From Promerops cafer (Eukaryota; Chordata; Aves; Passeriformes; Nectariniidae): a DNA stretch of 64,000 nt. The notes under the pieces were generated by a model, which was given only the letters and a program-made list of their open reading frames with translations, did no database searches and was not told the DNA's origin. Positions 45,701 to 60,700 of this stretch are shown in pieces (positions within the stretch are counted from its first letter, which is position 1; each line of letters starts with the position of its first letter). The translations under genes were made by a program, and so were the position numbers. The stretch is from positions 1-64,000 of the forward strand of contig VZSE01012476.1 of NCBI GenBank assembly GCA_013398275.1, in the 5' to 3' direction.

Positions 45701-48700
45701 AATTTGCTTTCTATCTGCCTTTTTTGTCTTCTACCTCCACAATGATTTATGTTACAGAAAAAAGTCCTCTCTGAAACACACTCTATGAAAACTGTGCATT
45801 TAAGAAGGCATCATTATAATCCCAAACCAACATTTTACAATGAGTTTTTATTGCATTGTCACTTAGCTTTGGAGGCAGATGCCCCATATGGTTGAATTTC
45901 TATTTTCATTCCTTGAATGCACTGTTCTTTCCTTTGTTGTGAGGTTTGGGCAGAGGTATGTGATTTTTGTCTGAATTAAAAATGGAAGGTGTTAGGGAAA
46001 CTTTGAATTCAGCAGTCTGATGAAAACAGAGTTGAAGATACTGCCTTGAAAATGTAGTTAGTGTGAACATGTGTTTTCATAAAAGGGCCATTTCTGTGAA
46101 CACTGTTTGCTTTAATTACTTATAAGCATTCCTTTTTTGTTGTTGTTCTTAAAGCAACAACCTGTAGCAAGTGGCTTTCTTGCCCATGTGCTGGGTTAGC
46201 ACTTGTGCTGTTTAAGGAAAAGAAAAATCAACCTTACTGCTGTTTTACTTTAATATGCTTGGCCAGAAACTATGTCAGCTTGAGAACTGCTTCAGAGGCA
46301 ATGAAATCTTTTAGGGAAGGAGTAGGTGGACAGCTAGGAATAGAAATCTTTCTGGCCTGGGGGTGAGTTACTGACATCCAGAGTTACACTAAAGCTAAAC
46401 TGGGAGTTGGGCAGTCTTCTTATGAGCAAAGTTAAAAATGGGTTTTGAATGTAAAAGTCTAGTAAGCTGCAAAACCTCTTCCTCCTCCCACTTTTTTAAT
46501 TTAAAAAGGAGATCATATATTTTTATACCCTCTTTCTACTGTTGGATTTAATGTATCTCTATTTTTCTTACGAATTTTGGCAGCTAACTTTCATTGTTTT
46601 ATTATTATATTTTATTATATGATCTGTTGCACAGCTTATTACTGTCTCAGCTTAAACTTTTGGGGTTTTTTTATTTTTAAGCAAAAAGCATGGCAGCATG
46701 CTATTTCAGGCTGTTCACTGACTGTATTGGAGGTGCTGTTAGCTTATGTATATCAGTGGTGTAAAACTCCTAACATGCTAATAAACCAATTATTGAATTA
46801 ATGGCTATGAATTTGAAAACTGTCTTGGATGTACTTGGGAATACCACCAAGTAATAGTATTAACTTCAATAAATTGCATACCCGTTCCTGTACAAGTCAC
46901 CATGAAAATTTAAAATAACCTACATCAGTAAAGGAGGTGTGTGTCTGTAATGTAGTTTTTCAGAAGTTGTTTTATAATTTAAAATATCACATGGAGGTGA
47001 AGAGAAAAATACTTTCTTTATATTTCAGATCATGATAAGAAGCATTTTCTTATTTTTGGATCGTACATACGTGCTTCAGAATTCAGTGCTTCCTTCCATA
47101 TGGTAGGTATCCAAGTATTCCTATAATCGTTAGTGTTGACATGCTATTATATTTGCAAAGATTGAAAATAAATTTTTCACGTTATATTTGAGCTGTATAA
47201 TAGATCTCTAAAATTTTGTGTCAGTGTATGGAAATGCATGTGTCAGCACATGCGTGTTACATCCTCCTTCCCCAGGAATACTCACTGTCAAGTGGGGGTA
47301 AAAGAACAAAGTCAGTGAACATGGGCTTCAGAGTCAAGGCAGTAGTAGTCAAGTGTAGCTGTAGCTGTCAGAGGGTGGGTGAGAGTGGGTCTGTTGGAAC
47401 CTCCTCTTAACTGCTGCCTCCCACCTTACGGACTGGCCCGGCACTACTGTAGGTGCTCCTGGTTTTGACAAAATACAGCATTCAGCTTCTTGCTCTGTTT
47501 TTTCAAGTAAGTCAGATACAGTAACAAGGTGCAGATTATCTTTCCAGCACTGGTCACTTGATGATGCTCTTGTACTTTCAGCGCACCATGGTCACATCTT
47601 TGAGCATTCTGCTTTAAAGCATCCCCCCGAGGGGCATTTTACATCATTGCCCAAGCAAGCAAACCCAAGCTTTGCCAGAAATTTCTGGTATCGTCACTAC
47701 TTCATCTAAAGCGCCCCCCCTCTTGCCCCTGCAAAAAAAAAAAAAAACGTAGATAAAGTACTGAAGAAAGAGCCTGTCTTTTCCCTGCCTGGCTGGCTGC
47801 TGTGCTCTTGTGAGTTCCTCAGGCTGTCTGAAGAGCCTGGCATTTTTCTCCAGCCTCTTGCTTGTCCAGTGGATATCTTTTGTTCCCAGCTTCAGCAGTT
47901 TTCCTCCAACTCTTTCTGTTAGTCTTCCTTTCACTAAACATTGTTGATGAGGTCTGTTCATACTTTGTCTTATTTTTCTCCCACTGGGAAAATTCCTTTT
48001 ATTGAAATCCTGATGCATGTGAAGAAGTTGGAGGTAACAAGTTTCATCTCAGATTGCTCAGTTTTCAATATTTAACAATTAGCTGCTTCAGGGCATAGAG
48101 GCACCATTCCTCATCATCTTAGAATGAAACAAGAATTTGGTAGAGGTGATAAAATCCTAAAGATACAAAGAATTCATGCTTTTGAACAAAACTTAAAAAT
48201 TATATGTGGAATGTCTGATCCAGGGAATCTTACGTTAAAGTATATGATCAGATTTATTTTTTTAATAAGCAGAGAAACTTACAGTCTATTATGTGAAAGT
48301 TGGACAGGCTGGTAACAGTTCTCCACTGAAGTGTATGCCTGTGGTAGCATGTGAGCTGGTATTTTTAGGATAATTCTTGTTACGGTTTTGTTAGAGGACA
48401 GTGTCAAAAGGAGTATACACACCATTAATATATTCTTTTTCTATAATATATATACACAGTATATATTTTAAACATATGCATGAATTTTCAAAAGAATAAA
48501 AAGTGTGACTAATTTTCAATATTCACATAGGGATATGGGGCTAGAATTATTTAGAAACCATATCATTAGTGACAAGCAAGTTCAAACCAAGACTATTGAT
48601 GGAATTCTCCTGCTGATCGAACGAGAACGAAATGGTGAAGCTGTGGATAGAAGTTTGCTGCGGAGTTTGTTGAGCATGCTCTCAGATCTCCAGGTCAGTA

Positions 48701-51700
48701 CAGCCAAATTCACTAGTAACAGCTTTGTTTAGAAACACAGTCTGGATTGCCTGAGTCATGTTGTGTACAAAAATTACTCTGTTCATGTAGTAAACGTGTG
48801 TAAAATCTAGCTATTATGTTGGTATGATTGCCTCTTTACCCCATGTGTGATCTTGTACTGTTTTTAAATGAGACCTGTTTGCCTGTTTTCCTTAGCAGAG
48901 GCAGTGGCCTCAGATTGTAATAGATTTACAGGTCTTACAGTATGTGTAGTATTTTGTCTGTCTTAATCACTCATTGTCTCATCCTAGTGCCAGTTAAATG
49001 TAGGAACAGAAAAATCCCTCTCTGTCACTGTAAAAAGGTGTCACTTTTTGGAGTCCAGATCTTGGGTCTGTATCACAAAAACATGACTCTACTGGCAACT
49101 TCTTAGAAATGCTGAGGATAGATTGGGATGCCATATTAAGGCCATGGTTTTCAGATAGATCATGTCAAGCTGCAACTCACTGGAACTTTCCATGAGCAGA
49201 TAGAGTAAGTAACCAAGGAAACTGACAAATGCTGTGCTTTTGGCTTCCACATAGGTTGTCCTTGAGTTAATGTTGCAGCCTTGTGTGATGTGCAGTGAAA
49301 CTTTGGAGCTATCTTTCATTCCTAAAACCTGGTGAGGTTGCTCCATTTCAAAGTAGCAATACAGCATTACAAAACTGGCTGAAGGTTTGAAAGAGTTTGA
49401 AGAGGCAGGCTACATCAAAGAGTCCTTTCTGGTTAGGCAGCTTACCTGGTTTTCTGCCTTTCATGTTATTCCTTTTGACTTTAATCTGTAGCTTCCTATA
49501 TCATCCCAGAAAAATTAGTCTGTTTGAGAGAGAAGCCATTGAAAAAAAATTAAGTTTTTGAAAGTGATAGAATGGTTTGGATTGGAAGGGGCCTTAAAGA
49601 TCATCTAGCTCCAACCCCCCTGCATTGGGCAGGGAACCTTCAACTAGGAGTCCTTAAGAGACAAAAAGTGGTCAGAATATAATGAGTTTTACAGCTCTGT
49701 TACATGTTTTGGAAGAAATATTTTCTTCTATTCTTCCACCACACTCAAGGAATTTTCCCTTTTTCTTTTCACTGTCCTTCTGTTTACATATTAATCCCTA
49801 GTTCCTCACACTGTTACAACTTTTTCATTATGTAGTTGTTCTTTCTGACTTATTTCCTTTATATAATAAACTCTTTCTGTTAGTCATTATGCAGAAGTTT
49901 TTTAATATCTTTGTTATTGGTGCCCTTTTTTACACACGGTATTTGTTCTCTGTAGAAAGAGTTCACCTTTTGATATAATTCATTTTTCCTGGGCCACTGA
50001 GAGAAACCTGGCAGATCGGAAGATGTGTTACTGAGCATATTAATATTTTACTAGTAAGAATTACCTGTGTGGTGCCAATGTTTCATTAGTTGGAAGGAGT
50101 GGAAGTTTAGATCTTGGGTGGGTTGGATGTTATTGCTGTGCTGTGATGTTGGGTACTGGTGTTGGGCTGTGTGCCTTAAACAGAAGCCTGTTAATTTAGA
50201 CTGTTCAAATACTGATAACTGAAACAAACCATTGCTGCTCTGGGAAGTCAGTTCTGATCTCAGTCTTTCTGAAACCAGTGGGCAAACAGAGAATTTGTTA
50301 ATGTAATGTTACATTGACATTTCTCACAACTTTGTACATCCTTACAATTTTACTTGCCCTCTTATGCCTGACAAACAAAATACGCTACTTTTACTGTGAG
50401 CTTAATGTAAGTAACTAAATGGATTTCTTGAGCCAGGTTTACAAGGAATCATTTGAACAGAGGTTTCTGGAAGAGACAAATTGTTTATATGCTGCAGAAG
50501 GCCAAAGATTAATGCAGGAAAGAGAGGTACGTGTATGTTGTAGATGATTGCTTTTATGTTAGTTTTATCAGCTCTGGAATTACATGAGAACTTTGGTAGT
50601 GCCATGGTGTATTAATGTCCAGTGAAATTTACTGGCACACAGGTATTCATTTGTTTTGATATGGACCACAATATTGTATCAACAGGGAGAGCAGACCCCA
50701 GGTTGTCATGGAACTTGATATATACAATTGTGTAGTAACACAGTGATGTTTTTGTAGCTAAAGTTACATTACCAACTATAATACATTCAGTATGAAATTA
50801 CTTTGATTAATAACAATACAGATTATGTAGTACATAACAACATTTTGGTGGAATAGTCCTTTCCAATTCATGTTCTCTTTAAAAATGTAGTTTAATTGTC
50901 ATGGAACAAGATTAGCTGCCTTTCATACCTTTATAGTTGAACTGGTTGTTCTCTTGTCTTGTTAGGTCCCAGAATATCTTCACCATGTTAATAAACGTTT
51001 GGAGGAAGAAGGAGACAGAGTAATAACATATTTAGATCACAGCACACAGTGAGTACAAATTTTATCATTTTTACTGCAAGTCAAGTGTTCTTCATAAATC
51101 AGTATGATTATGGTTGTAGAGAAACTGAGATAATTTCTTCATTATCTTACAGATAATTGCGGAAAGTATTGTGAAATAGCTTCTTTTTTTGAAGACTTAA
51201 GTTTTATCAGAAGTTACTTCTTTAAAATAAAAGCAAATTTTCAGTAAGAAAGAAGAAATTTATTCAGAAATATTAATTTAGTATACTGCAGTTATAAAAA
51301 GATTGTATAAGAACCCAAATTTGCATTATCAAAATAGCGCCTGATTTTAGCCATTTGTGTACTGATAACATCTTTAACCACAAATCCCTTGAGGGCAGGA
51401 AAGACTCATTAGAAAAAAACCCAGCCAAACAAGCAAAACCACAGACAAACAAAACAAACAAACAAAACCCCAGACAAAACCTGAAAAAACCCAGAAGGGC
51501 AGAGGACATGAGTATCATTTCTAAACAGTCCAAGGTATGAGCTTAACAGTACATCAGCTGTTGCCAATGTACTGTGTGAGGTAGCTTGTCCTTTTTTCAC
51601 TTGGGTTTTAAGTAATAGTTTGTGTTTTGTTGGGTTCACATTCCTGCAGGAACTGACATACTACATAAATCCATATATAATTTGTCCTGTAAACTGTTGC

Positions 51701-54700
51701 TTTTTTCTGTAGTTAATAATGTGTCGTTAAATTTATTGGGTTTTAGTCTTTTGGAGGATTTATTGGCATTTCCTTTGGTGTCAAAAGGATAACTGAATAA
51801 AAATTACCTTTTAAACTTATTTTCTTCAGACATTTTATGTAGATGTATAGATACACATGTATTTGTGTTTTGTGTCATGGCACATATTTGAACTGGTATC
51901 CTCTTCCTGTAAATGCTGATTGCAGGGTGACTAGCTTTTTCTGGTGAAATCACTCATATTGAAATGTATGGAACTATTTCTGTTTATAAAGTTACAGCAG
52001 ATATATGTATTTATTTACTGTTTGGGTTAAAAAATAGATTGATACCACTACGTTTTCAGTCTAGATAGACGTCAAGTACTTGCGTTGAATGTCGCCCTTC
52101 GTTAAAGGCTTAGAAACCTACTTTCAGAAGGGGTCACACTAATTTCCTTCCCTTGCATTAAGAAACAGCAGTTCTTAGAATTAGAGCACTTGAGTTTTCC
52201 TGGGGTCATGCTGTTTCTCTGTGTGTGCATGAAAACAGCAGAAAGTATGCTATTTAGTTGCAACTGGCTTGATCTTGAGATGGAAATGGTACTTCTAGGA
52301 CAAAAGCATAATGTGAAACACCATTCCAAATACTTCAGACAACACCTGGGAAGCGTGTTGTTGCAGCCTGCAGAGGGATTCTTTGAGCCCAGCAGTGCAT
52401 GCTCTTCTGGACAGCTGACCAGATTAAGCGTGTCTCCTTGTCAGTCAGTAGATGACCAAGGTACATGGCTTTGAGGTCATACAGAAGGTACCTTCTGGCT
52501 CCTTCCTTAGCCAAGATAAATGCTCATTTTGTTTGCTTGCTGGGATGTAGTGCTTTGCCTCTTGGCCTCAAGCAGACAAATTGTCCCTTCTTCTGTACAC
52601 AAAATAGGTCTTCCAGGGCAAGGGATGGTATTTCATACAACCCTGACTCCTGCTGTTGGAAACAGCCAGCAGCTGCAGATAGCAGTAGCTGGAAATGGCA
52701 GGGGCTATGGAAAGTACCGTAAAAATGGCCATGTGTGTTAAAAACAAGGGGCTGTCTAAACAGTATTTCATGTTCACTTATGACCTCTGAAGGGAACAAA
52801 TAGAGGAAGTGTATGTGATGCCCTGACACTCTCCTGGTGTCTGCCTGTTTTCAGCTCAGTGTATTTTCTGAACCTGCTGGGGTTTGTGTCTTTTTATCTC
52901 TGAAATACTTGTGGTCTGTCATGAGAATTCACATCAGCTTTTCTGTCTGTGCCAGGCTTTGGCAAAGGGTTCCACAGGTAATAAAGTGCACAGCCACCAT
53001 ATGATCAAGTGCCTCCTTTTAAGTCTGGTATCCAGCAGCATTGCTGACAACCCCAGTTCATGCATTGAAAAGAAAAGTGGTCAGTTCCCTTCACCCCCTT
53101 CCTGCCTTTTAATGGTCTCCCTAAGTCATGTCCTTCCCAGAAAGAAGAGTTTTGACATGTGCAGTTGTCTCTCTTGTAGCTGCTGCTGCATATTTTGATC
53201 ATCCCTGCTTCCTTCTCTGAACCTTTCCAAATAAAGGACCTAAACTGGTGTGTTGTGTGGAAGGTCAGGCATGTCACTGATGTGCTGTTTCAGGAAAGAG
53301 AGAGTGTTAGCAAAGGTACACTTTTGTTTTAGAAAAAGTGTATCCTCTACAGGAAAGACTTCCATCAATCCAAGTTGAGCACCTCTCTTCTAGGAAATCT
53401 CAGTAGAGGTCCTGAGAACCAGTTTTGTAATACTTAACTCATAAAGAAATGGTTGGTCTTACGTTGTTCCATTGTAAGCAGGGTAGAAGTTTAAACATTG
53501 GAATTAATTATGCCTTTGCACTTCAGGCATTTATTTTATCTTTTAGGCGATGAAAGATGTAAGGGGAAACTTCACACTATTTTTCAGTCCTGTCTAAAAT
53601 GAATGTATAAATGTAAAAAGTAGGGGATATTCAAGGACAAATTGAAAAGTTTTTGCAAATTTGTGGCTCTAGCTCAGTTTATGCCTGTGTACATACATAA
53701 CACAATTGGCTGAAAAATTTACAATTAGCTGAATTTTTAACATAACTAGTGTGTCTTGTTTTCATTTGAAGTTCAAACCATTGGAAGTTTTTGGTTTGTT
53801 TGCTTGTTTCCAGAATTCAATATTTTTGATTTCAATATTAATTCTATTGAACTGAATTGTTTCCAGAATTCAATATGATTTTTTTCCAGTTATGCTTTTG
53901 TATTGACTTTTGCAATGTAAGCTTCTCACTTCTACTGTGTAAGGAATTTCATTTTATCAATTTTACTATTTTTACTTTTTATTTACCTACATAGTTTGTT
54001 GTCTTGTATCATGTGATGGTTTTTTGTCTTAATTTGTAAACTCTAAGTAGAAAATTGTTGGGGTTTTTTGCATTATCATGTAAGTTATGCACAAATACAC
54101 TGTGACAGAAGGCAGCTCCTTTATACTCTAATGCTTCTAATATGTTTCTCTTGCCTAATTCAGGAAACCACTGATTGCTTGTGTGGAGAAGCAGCTACTA
54201 GGAGAACACTTATCAGCTATTTTGCAAAAAGGTATTTTTTTTTTAATTAATGTAATCTTTGATTAGCAGTGGATTCTTATACTCTGCAATAGCTATAAAT
54301 TCCACAGCTTTTACTTTAGGAGGTCTATTAGCCATGGGAAAAACTTCCACAGACACAGAAGGCCAATCCTGTCATTGTTACTCTCACTGTGACAAGCAAA
54401 TGGTATATTTGGAAAGAAATGTCTAAAATCTAATTCCATATTTGTAAAGGTTGCTAAGCCTCTAAATCTCCTTTGACTTGCAGCAGTGGGCTTAGGAATT
54501 AAACCTTTGGAACTGCTTCTTTCCTAGAATTATATAAACTTCTAAATGAGAGCTGCAGTTACTGTTGTAGCTTCTTTTATGTGATAAATCACACAGCTCA
54601 AGTGCAAGAGTTTCACATATTCTCGTGATTGCATAGTTTAAGAATTGTGAGTTACTGGAACTGGCAGCATTTGAGGCAATGAGCTTTCACATGCCTTTCT

Positions 54701-57700
54701 CTGTACCTTTTTTCTGGCAATTTCAGATAAGAACTGCAGCCTTCTTAGGAAGTCCTTATTCAGACATTAGTGTGTTCAAATTGCCATTTCTTTGTTCCTC
54801 TTAAAATTTAATCTTTCCTTTTTCACTGAATTCCTGGGTTTGTTCAGTATTCCCTGATCTTTTAATACTTTACATGATATTTTCCTTCTCTTGCAGTAGC
54901 CATATTTTAGGTTTTAGATCTTCTAGCAAATTGTTCTTACATCTGTGTTTTCTTTTATGTTGCAAAACAGATGTTCCTGGTGGTCTGGTTTCTTTGAGCT
55001 CCATCACATCCATGTTTAACACTTTCATTTTATACGTACCCTTTCTATGTCTTTCTTTATCCCTTTTAAAGATGACTTAGGCTCAGTTTTATCTCAACTA
55101 CCCTGGGAATAGCTTGTTTCACTGTTTTCAATACATTTGTAAAAATAAGCTTGGTCACTTCATCTTAGCTATTCTTAAACTTAAAAACAGAAGGTAAGAA
55201 CAATTATGTTTTGCTGATACATGTCAGTTTTGCTTGCTCTTTAATTCAAGTATGATTAAGTCACTTTTCCAGTGACATGCTTGTTTATCAGGTGGCTTAA
55301 ACAGGAAATATGTGGTCTTGTTTTAAATAGAATTTTTTCTTGGTTTACAATGTGTATGAGCCATCTGTGTAAATATGGAGAGATTTTTACATTTTTCTAG
55401 CTTTCTGGTTACTGTGCTTCAGGACTCAAGTATTGTTGGATCAGGTTTTGCATTCTATGTCTCCACTGGAAAAAATAGTTTAAAAAGCTTCTATCATCAC
55501 TTGCTTAGTTTTCTGTATACTTTTGGTCTAGGACACATTTTAATTTGCTTATGACATCTTAGTATTCTGTTCAAGTAAAGGAAGATGCTGCCTTTTGTAG
55601 GTTTTCTTCATTAAGTCAAGGAATGTGAGGTAGTCAGTTTGATACAGGAGGAAAAAGCTTGAAAATGCAGAGTCTGTATAAGAAACCTTTTTTTCCTTAT
55701 GTTAGTATAACTGCCGTTGACTATGCATGACTATATTTGGGGTCATGTCTACAGGTGGGGGGTTTTTTGTGAGTACAGTAGATTTTTCCAAGGCTATGAC
55801 AGTGCTTTCTGGAAGCTCTCTGAAACCTTTTTTCAGAGGACTTCGCTGCATGTCCTTTTCATTTGTCAAATGTGTGACTAAATATTTTTTCAGTCACACA
55901 GCTCATGTTAGAGAAAGAGGGAAGACTATATTTTACAATCTAGGTTATAATAACCTAGTGTCTTTAACTGACTAGAAGGTAAGGCTTGAATGGGATGGGT
56001 ATTTCTTAATTAAGAGACCTGGGGTTATTCAGCATGGGAAAGAGAAGGCTCCTGGGAGACGTCACAGTGACCTTCCAGTACTTAAAGAGGGCTTATAAAA
56101 AAGAGGGGGCAGATAGTGATAGGTCAAGGGCGAATGGTTTTAACTAAAAAATGAGAGACCTAAGATGAGATGGTAGGAAGAAATTCTCTACTGTGAGTCC
56201 CTGGAACATGTTGCCCCGAGAAGCTGTGGATGCCCCATCTGTGGAAGTGTTCAAGGCCAGGTTGGAAGGGCATGTGAGCAGCCTGGTCTGGTGGAAGATG
56301 TCCCTGCCCACAGCTGGGGATTGGAACAAGATGATCTTTAAGGTCCCTTCCAATCCAAGCCTTTCTATGATTCTTTGATTTCCAGGATTTTAATTCCATG
56401 TTCAATGAAAAGAGAGCACTAAAACCCTGTGTTCATGATTGTATAATCTGTTTGCTTACATTTAAAGTATGTCTGTTCTTCTGATATCTCAGAAGTTTAG
56501 GAAATCTCAAAACAGCAGACAAAAATTTACCTGACATCATTCGTGAATGTTGCTTGCTTTTCCGGACATTTATGTAAATTACAGTATACAGTGAAAGTAT
56601 TTTTAAGCTGAAGAATATAGTAGAATATGGGATAATTGGTAATGATTTGCAGATCAATTTTTAATATAATTTAAAAATTAGAATTAATATATTTGGTGAA
56701 GTAGAACAGTTGTACAGTGTCAGCTACACTGATGGTGTGAATTGTCAACCTGTGTAAAATCAAGGTTTTTGTTTTTTAACAAAATGTCATAAATCTTTGA
56801 TGCTATGCTCTGGTATTACTAAAGCCTCTGTAACTGACACCAGACAAAGGGCTTCTGATTACACTGGAACTACATTTGTCATACTCTCAAATGGAAAATT
56901 GTGTATGAAGTTATTTGCTTATTACATTCCTTTGGCTTCACATCTCCATTTGTTAGCCCAAAGCTTAGACTCATGTAGGGTGAATTTCAAGCAAAAGTTG
57001 CTTGAAAGGAATTTGTGATCTTGTGTTATTCCATTGGTAGGAGTGTAGGCTGTTCCCATGACATTCTTAATGTAAAAACATGGCTCACCGTGCTCCACAG
57101 AAAAAAAAAATCTTGTGAAGTATTTATAATTAATTTTAGGGAAGTTTACTTAGCTTCCTGTTTTCTTTAGTGGTTCTTGATAAAACTATACCCTTGTAGT
57201 CATGCTCTCTTCATAACCATTCTACAAAAGGCTTACGATCATCACCTTGTTGGGAAATATTTCAATTGAAATACTGGCATCTTCTCTCTCTAAGAGGCAT
57301 CTTCTCTCTCTAAGAGGCATCTTCTCTAAGCAATTTCTAACTGTATTTATGCAACTGTATTCAAATTTGCTCTTTTTTTCTAATTTAATTTTTTTAGGAC
57401 TTGATAGCCTGCTCGATGAAAATAGAATATCCGATTTGACCCAGACATACCAGCTGTTTAGCAGAGTAAAAGGTGGGCAGCAGATCCTTTTGCAACACTG
57501 GAGTGAATACATCAAGGTATTTCAAAGATCTATTACTAATGTAAAAATGTATGCTGTTACAAATTTCTTCTGTTAAAGCCAAGAATAACCTATAGGTATA
57601 TCACCAAACTTCTGTTTTATGTAAATATGGGGAGGGATGTTAATGCTTCTGCCTCAGTTACAATCACATGATAAGAAATAGCAACACCTGCTTTGGTTTT

Positions 57701-60700
57701 AAATTTGTACTTGGAAATTGCTTTCCTTATAGGTTTGAACATTATACAGGATGGTTTTGGTTGCATTGCTTTTAAGTAGAACCATATGCCCACGTGTTTA
57801 GACTTTGCAGGACTGTACTATGTGTTGTTTTGTTGCAAATACACTCAACTGTTTACATACCTGCAAAACCAGTGAAATATCAGATGTTGCTATTCTTCTG
57901 CAGCTTAGGCAGTGCTCCTTGTAACCAACCTACAGCAATGCTGATGGGTGTTAAAGCTGTTGGGAAGGGAATGCTCCTTTTGAAAATAATCCATCAGTTG
58001 TATTTAGATGCTTTGAGTTTGTTTGTTAGGCATAATATCCATATAGTATGCTGCCCCAGAGAGCTTGCACTCTAGTGCTCTTGCAAGATGAAGGCAGGAA
58101 AGCTTCACAGAAGATTTTTCTCCCTGGAGTTGATAATTCCTGATGTCATGGCTCTCCCTTGAATTGCCTGTGTGTTCATCAACTTTCAGGACTAAGTGCA
58201 CATCAGTTAATTCCAGAGGTGCCTTTTCTGCACACCTAAGTCTGGAGTTCCACGTGATCCACCAGTGCTGCAGCTCACGGGAGTGGAATATGGTTACCTC
58301 TGCCCCCAGAACTGAGGTCCAGTTTACACCTTAGGGTGTTTCCCAGTTGAATGGTGGTGCTGTGGCTGAGGAGGATCATCTTTCTTCTTCCTTTCTCCCA
58401 CTTAATCCTAGTGCTGCCTGCCACTCCATAGGCTCTCCTGTGATCTGTTTTATCACAGTACCTGGGCAACATCAGTTTAATCCCAGGTTTAGTGAGCTAA
58501 AGAGACTTACAGAAAAGTCCATGTGCTGGTCCAAGGAAAGAAGCAGGAGTTCAAGATGGGTAGAAAATAAGGAAAGGAATCTCTCCTTTCACAACAGGAA
58601 GCTGTTAAATTGGTTTATCATACACTGTATCTCACAGAATCAGGCCTCTCAAGGCTTTAAGGTGGTTGTGTACATACTCAAAACCCTAGAAAACCTTTTC
58701 TGTAGTGTCAGTAAATCTCCTCCTTCCAAACATTGTGTGACAGTGAAGAGAGGCTTCAAGAACTTGTAATGTTTATCTTGTGAGCCGAGTTACTATGGTA
58801 AGGGTCTGTGCTCCATTGTAGTCAGCCTTTTGTGAATTCAGAGGTGCCATTTGGCTTTTTGTATCTTGGTTTGCTGTTTGTGGAATGGGGGGAAAGCCTT
58901 GCAATTTATGAATGTACCTGATAGAGAGTGACACACCCAAATGCTGTGTTAATGAGGAGGAAATTGTGACAAGTGGAAGATCTGATGGACTAGGTGCTCA
59001 TCAGAGGTCTCTTCCAGCCCAAACGATTCTGTGATACACATGTTGAATCTAAGGACCTTGGGAGCCTTGTGTTCAGCTTTACTCTGAAATGGTACTTGAG
59101 GGAGATCTTCATGAAAGATGACAGTGGCTAATTAGATAATGCAGTGGAAATCCTGAGGCTGGAGAGGGATTTCGCCCTATCTCTTTTACTATTGTTGGCT
59201 AGCATACTTCAATTGGCAAAAATATACCAGTTGAGTACTGTTTTGCTTTTGCTTGTCCTGTGTCTTCTTTCTCACCTTGGAAAACTGATCATTCTGTCCA
59301 GGGCACTGATCAGTGTTACAAAGCAAATGTAAATTGTCCCCTACATGAAAATCCTCCCTTACAGGATATTTTAGATATCCATTAGACAAATGGTGTTCTA
59401 TCTCTGAGATAATAGATTTAAGAACAGGAAGAGAAAATCTGGTCTGTGGCTGCTTCTTGTGCATGAGAAAGTTTTGTTTCCTTGCGAGTCAGCTAGTATC
59501 ATTTTGGTTAGAGCCCTTGATGAAAAAGAAATCTGCGAGGACTGGGCAGCAGTTAAATTTTTGTTACCTGTTTAATCAGTTAAGCTCTCTAGTGGGTTTA
59601 ATAAAAATAGTGAAGTTTTCCTTTATATTTAACATTTCTGAGGCAGTTTCCATTTAATTTATTTTACATGAATCATAGTTCTGTATCTCACTGTGAACTT
59701 GCACATCATAGTCATGTCTACTGTATATTTATTTTTTTACTTTTGTTTTAAATGTAAATAACCTTTAAATCAAGCACTAATGTTTGAAATCCATTAATGT
59801 GTGTCTGGTTTTTATTTTAAACTTCAATGCATCTCATTTTTTAAAAACTTGAAGTCATAAGTAGTTCTGTAAAAAAATTCCTTTTACTAATGATAAATTT
59901 TATAAGGGTAAATGTGTCTGTTGGGGAAGATAGGTAGCACTCAAAAGTATTTTACTATCAAAAGTGTTTGTTTTACAGAACTTTGGGACAACAATAGTGG
60001 TTAATCCTGAAAAAGACAAGGATATGGTGCAAGAGCTACTAGATTTTAAGGATAAAGTGGACCATATCATAGAAGTGTGCTTTCAGAAAAATGAAAAATT
60101 TATAAACTTGATGAAGGAGTCCTTTGAAACATTTATCAACAAGAGACCAAATAAGCCTGCAGAATTGATAGGTACACAAATATTTTTTTGTAAAATATTT
60201 AAAAAATCTGTAGAAGGCATGATAATGCTGCTGAGTGTGCTAGTGCAATAGTGATGCAGTCGCATTCTGCTTTAGGAGACTGGTTTTGGGACTTGAGGCA
60301 GATGTTAAGCCGGGGGTGTGGCGGGCCCCAAGAGCTTGGGTGTGCTGTTAGGGGGTCCTGGTGGAGCATGTCCCCCTCCTGTCCCTGCGCTCTGCTGCTT
60401 GCACGGGGCCTGGTGCTAACAACTGCTCGGTGGAGCACTGGGGCTGCCACGGGAGTAAATGGTCAGGGGGAAGAGCAGCTGTGGCAAGTAAAGAAAAGCT
60501 GGCTTTAATTGTGGGAGTAGAGGAGTTCTGTGGATGTTCTGGATCTCTCAGAAAGGAGTAAGTACAGCCCATCCATCTGCCTTGAAGGCTGAAGTTGAGA
60601 TAACAATTTTAAAAGCCTTCAGATACAAGGAGTTCTAATAGAGGGGAAAAAAAAACCCCACTACCTTGACAGGAGAACTCGTGCTTATTAAGGGCAAAGA

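Noticed and set aside
47644..48018. 124-codon minus-strand frame in a CUL4A intron
   Set aside because: It contains a poly-Phe run from an A-tract and no recognisable domain. Probably an old retro-derived or chance frame.
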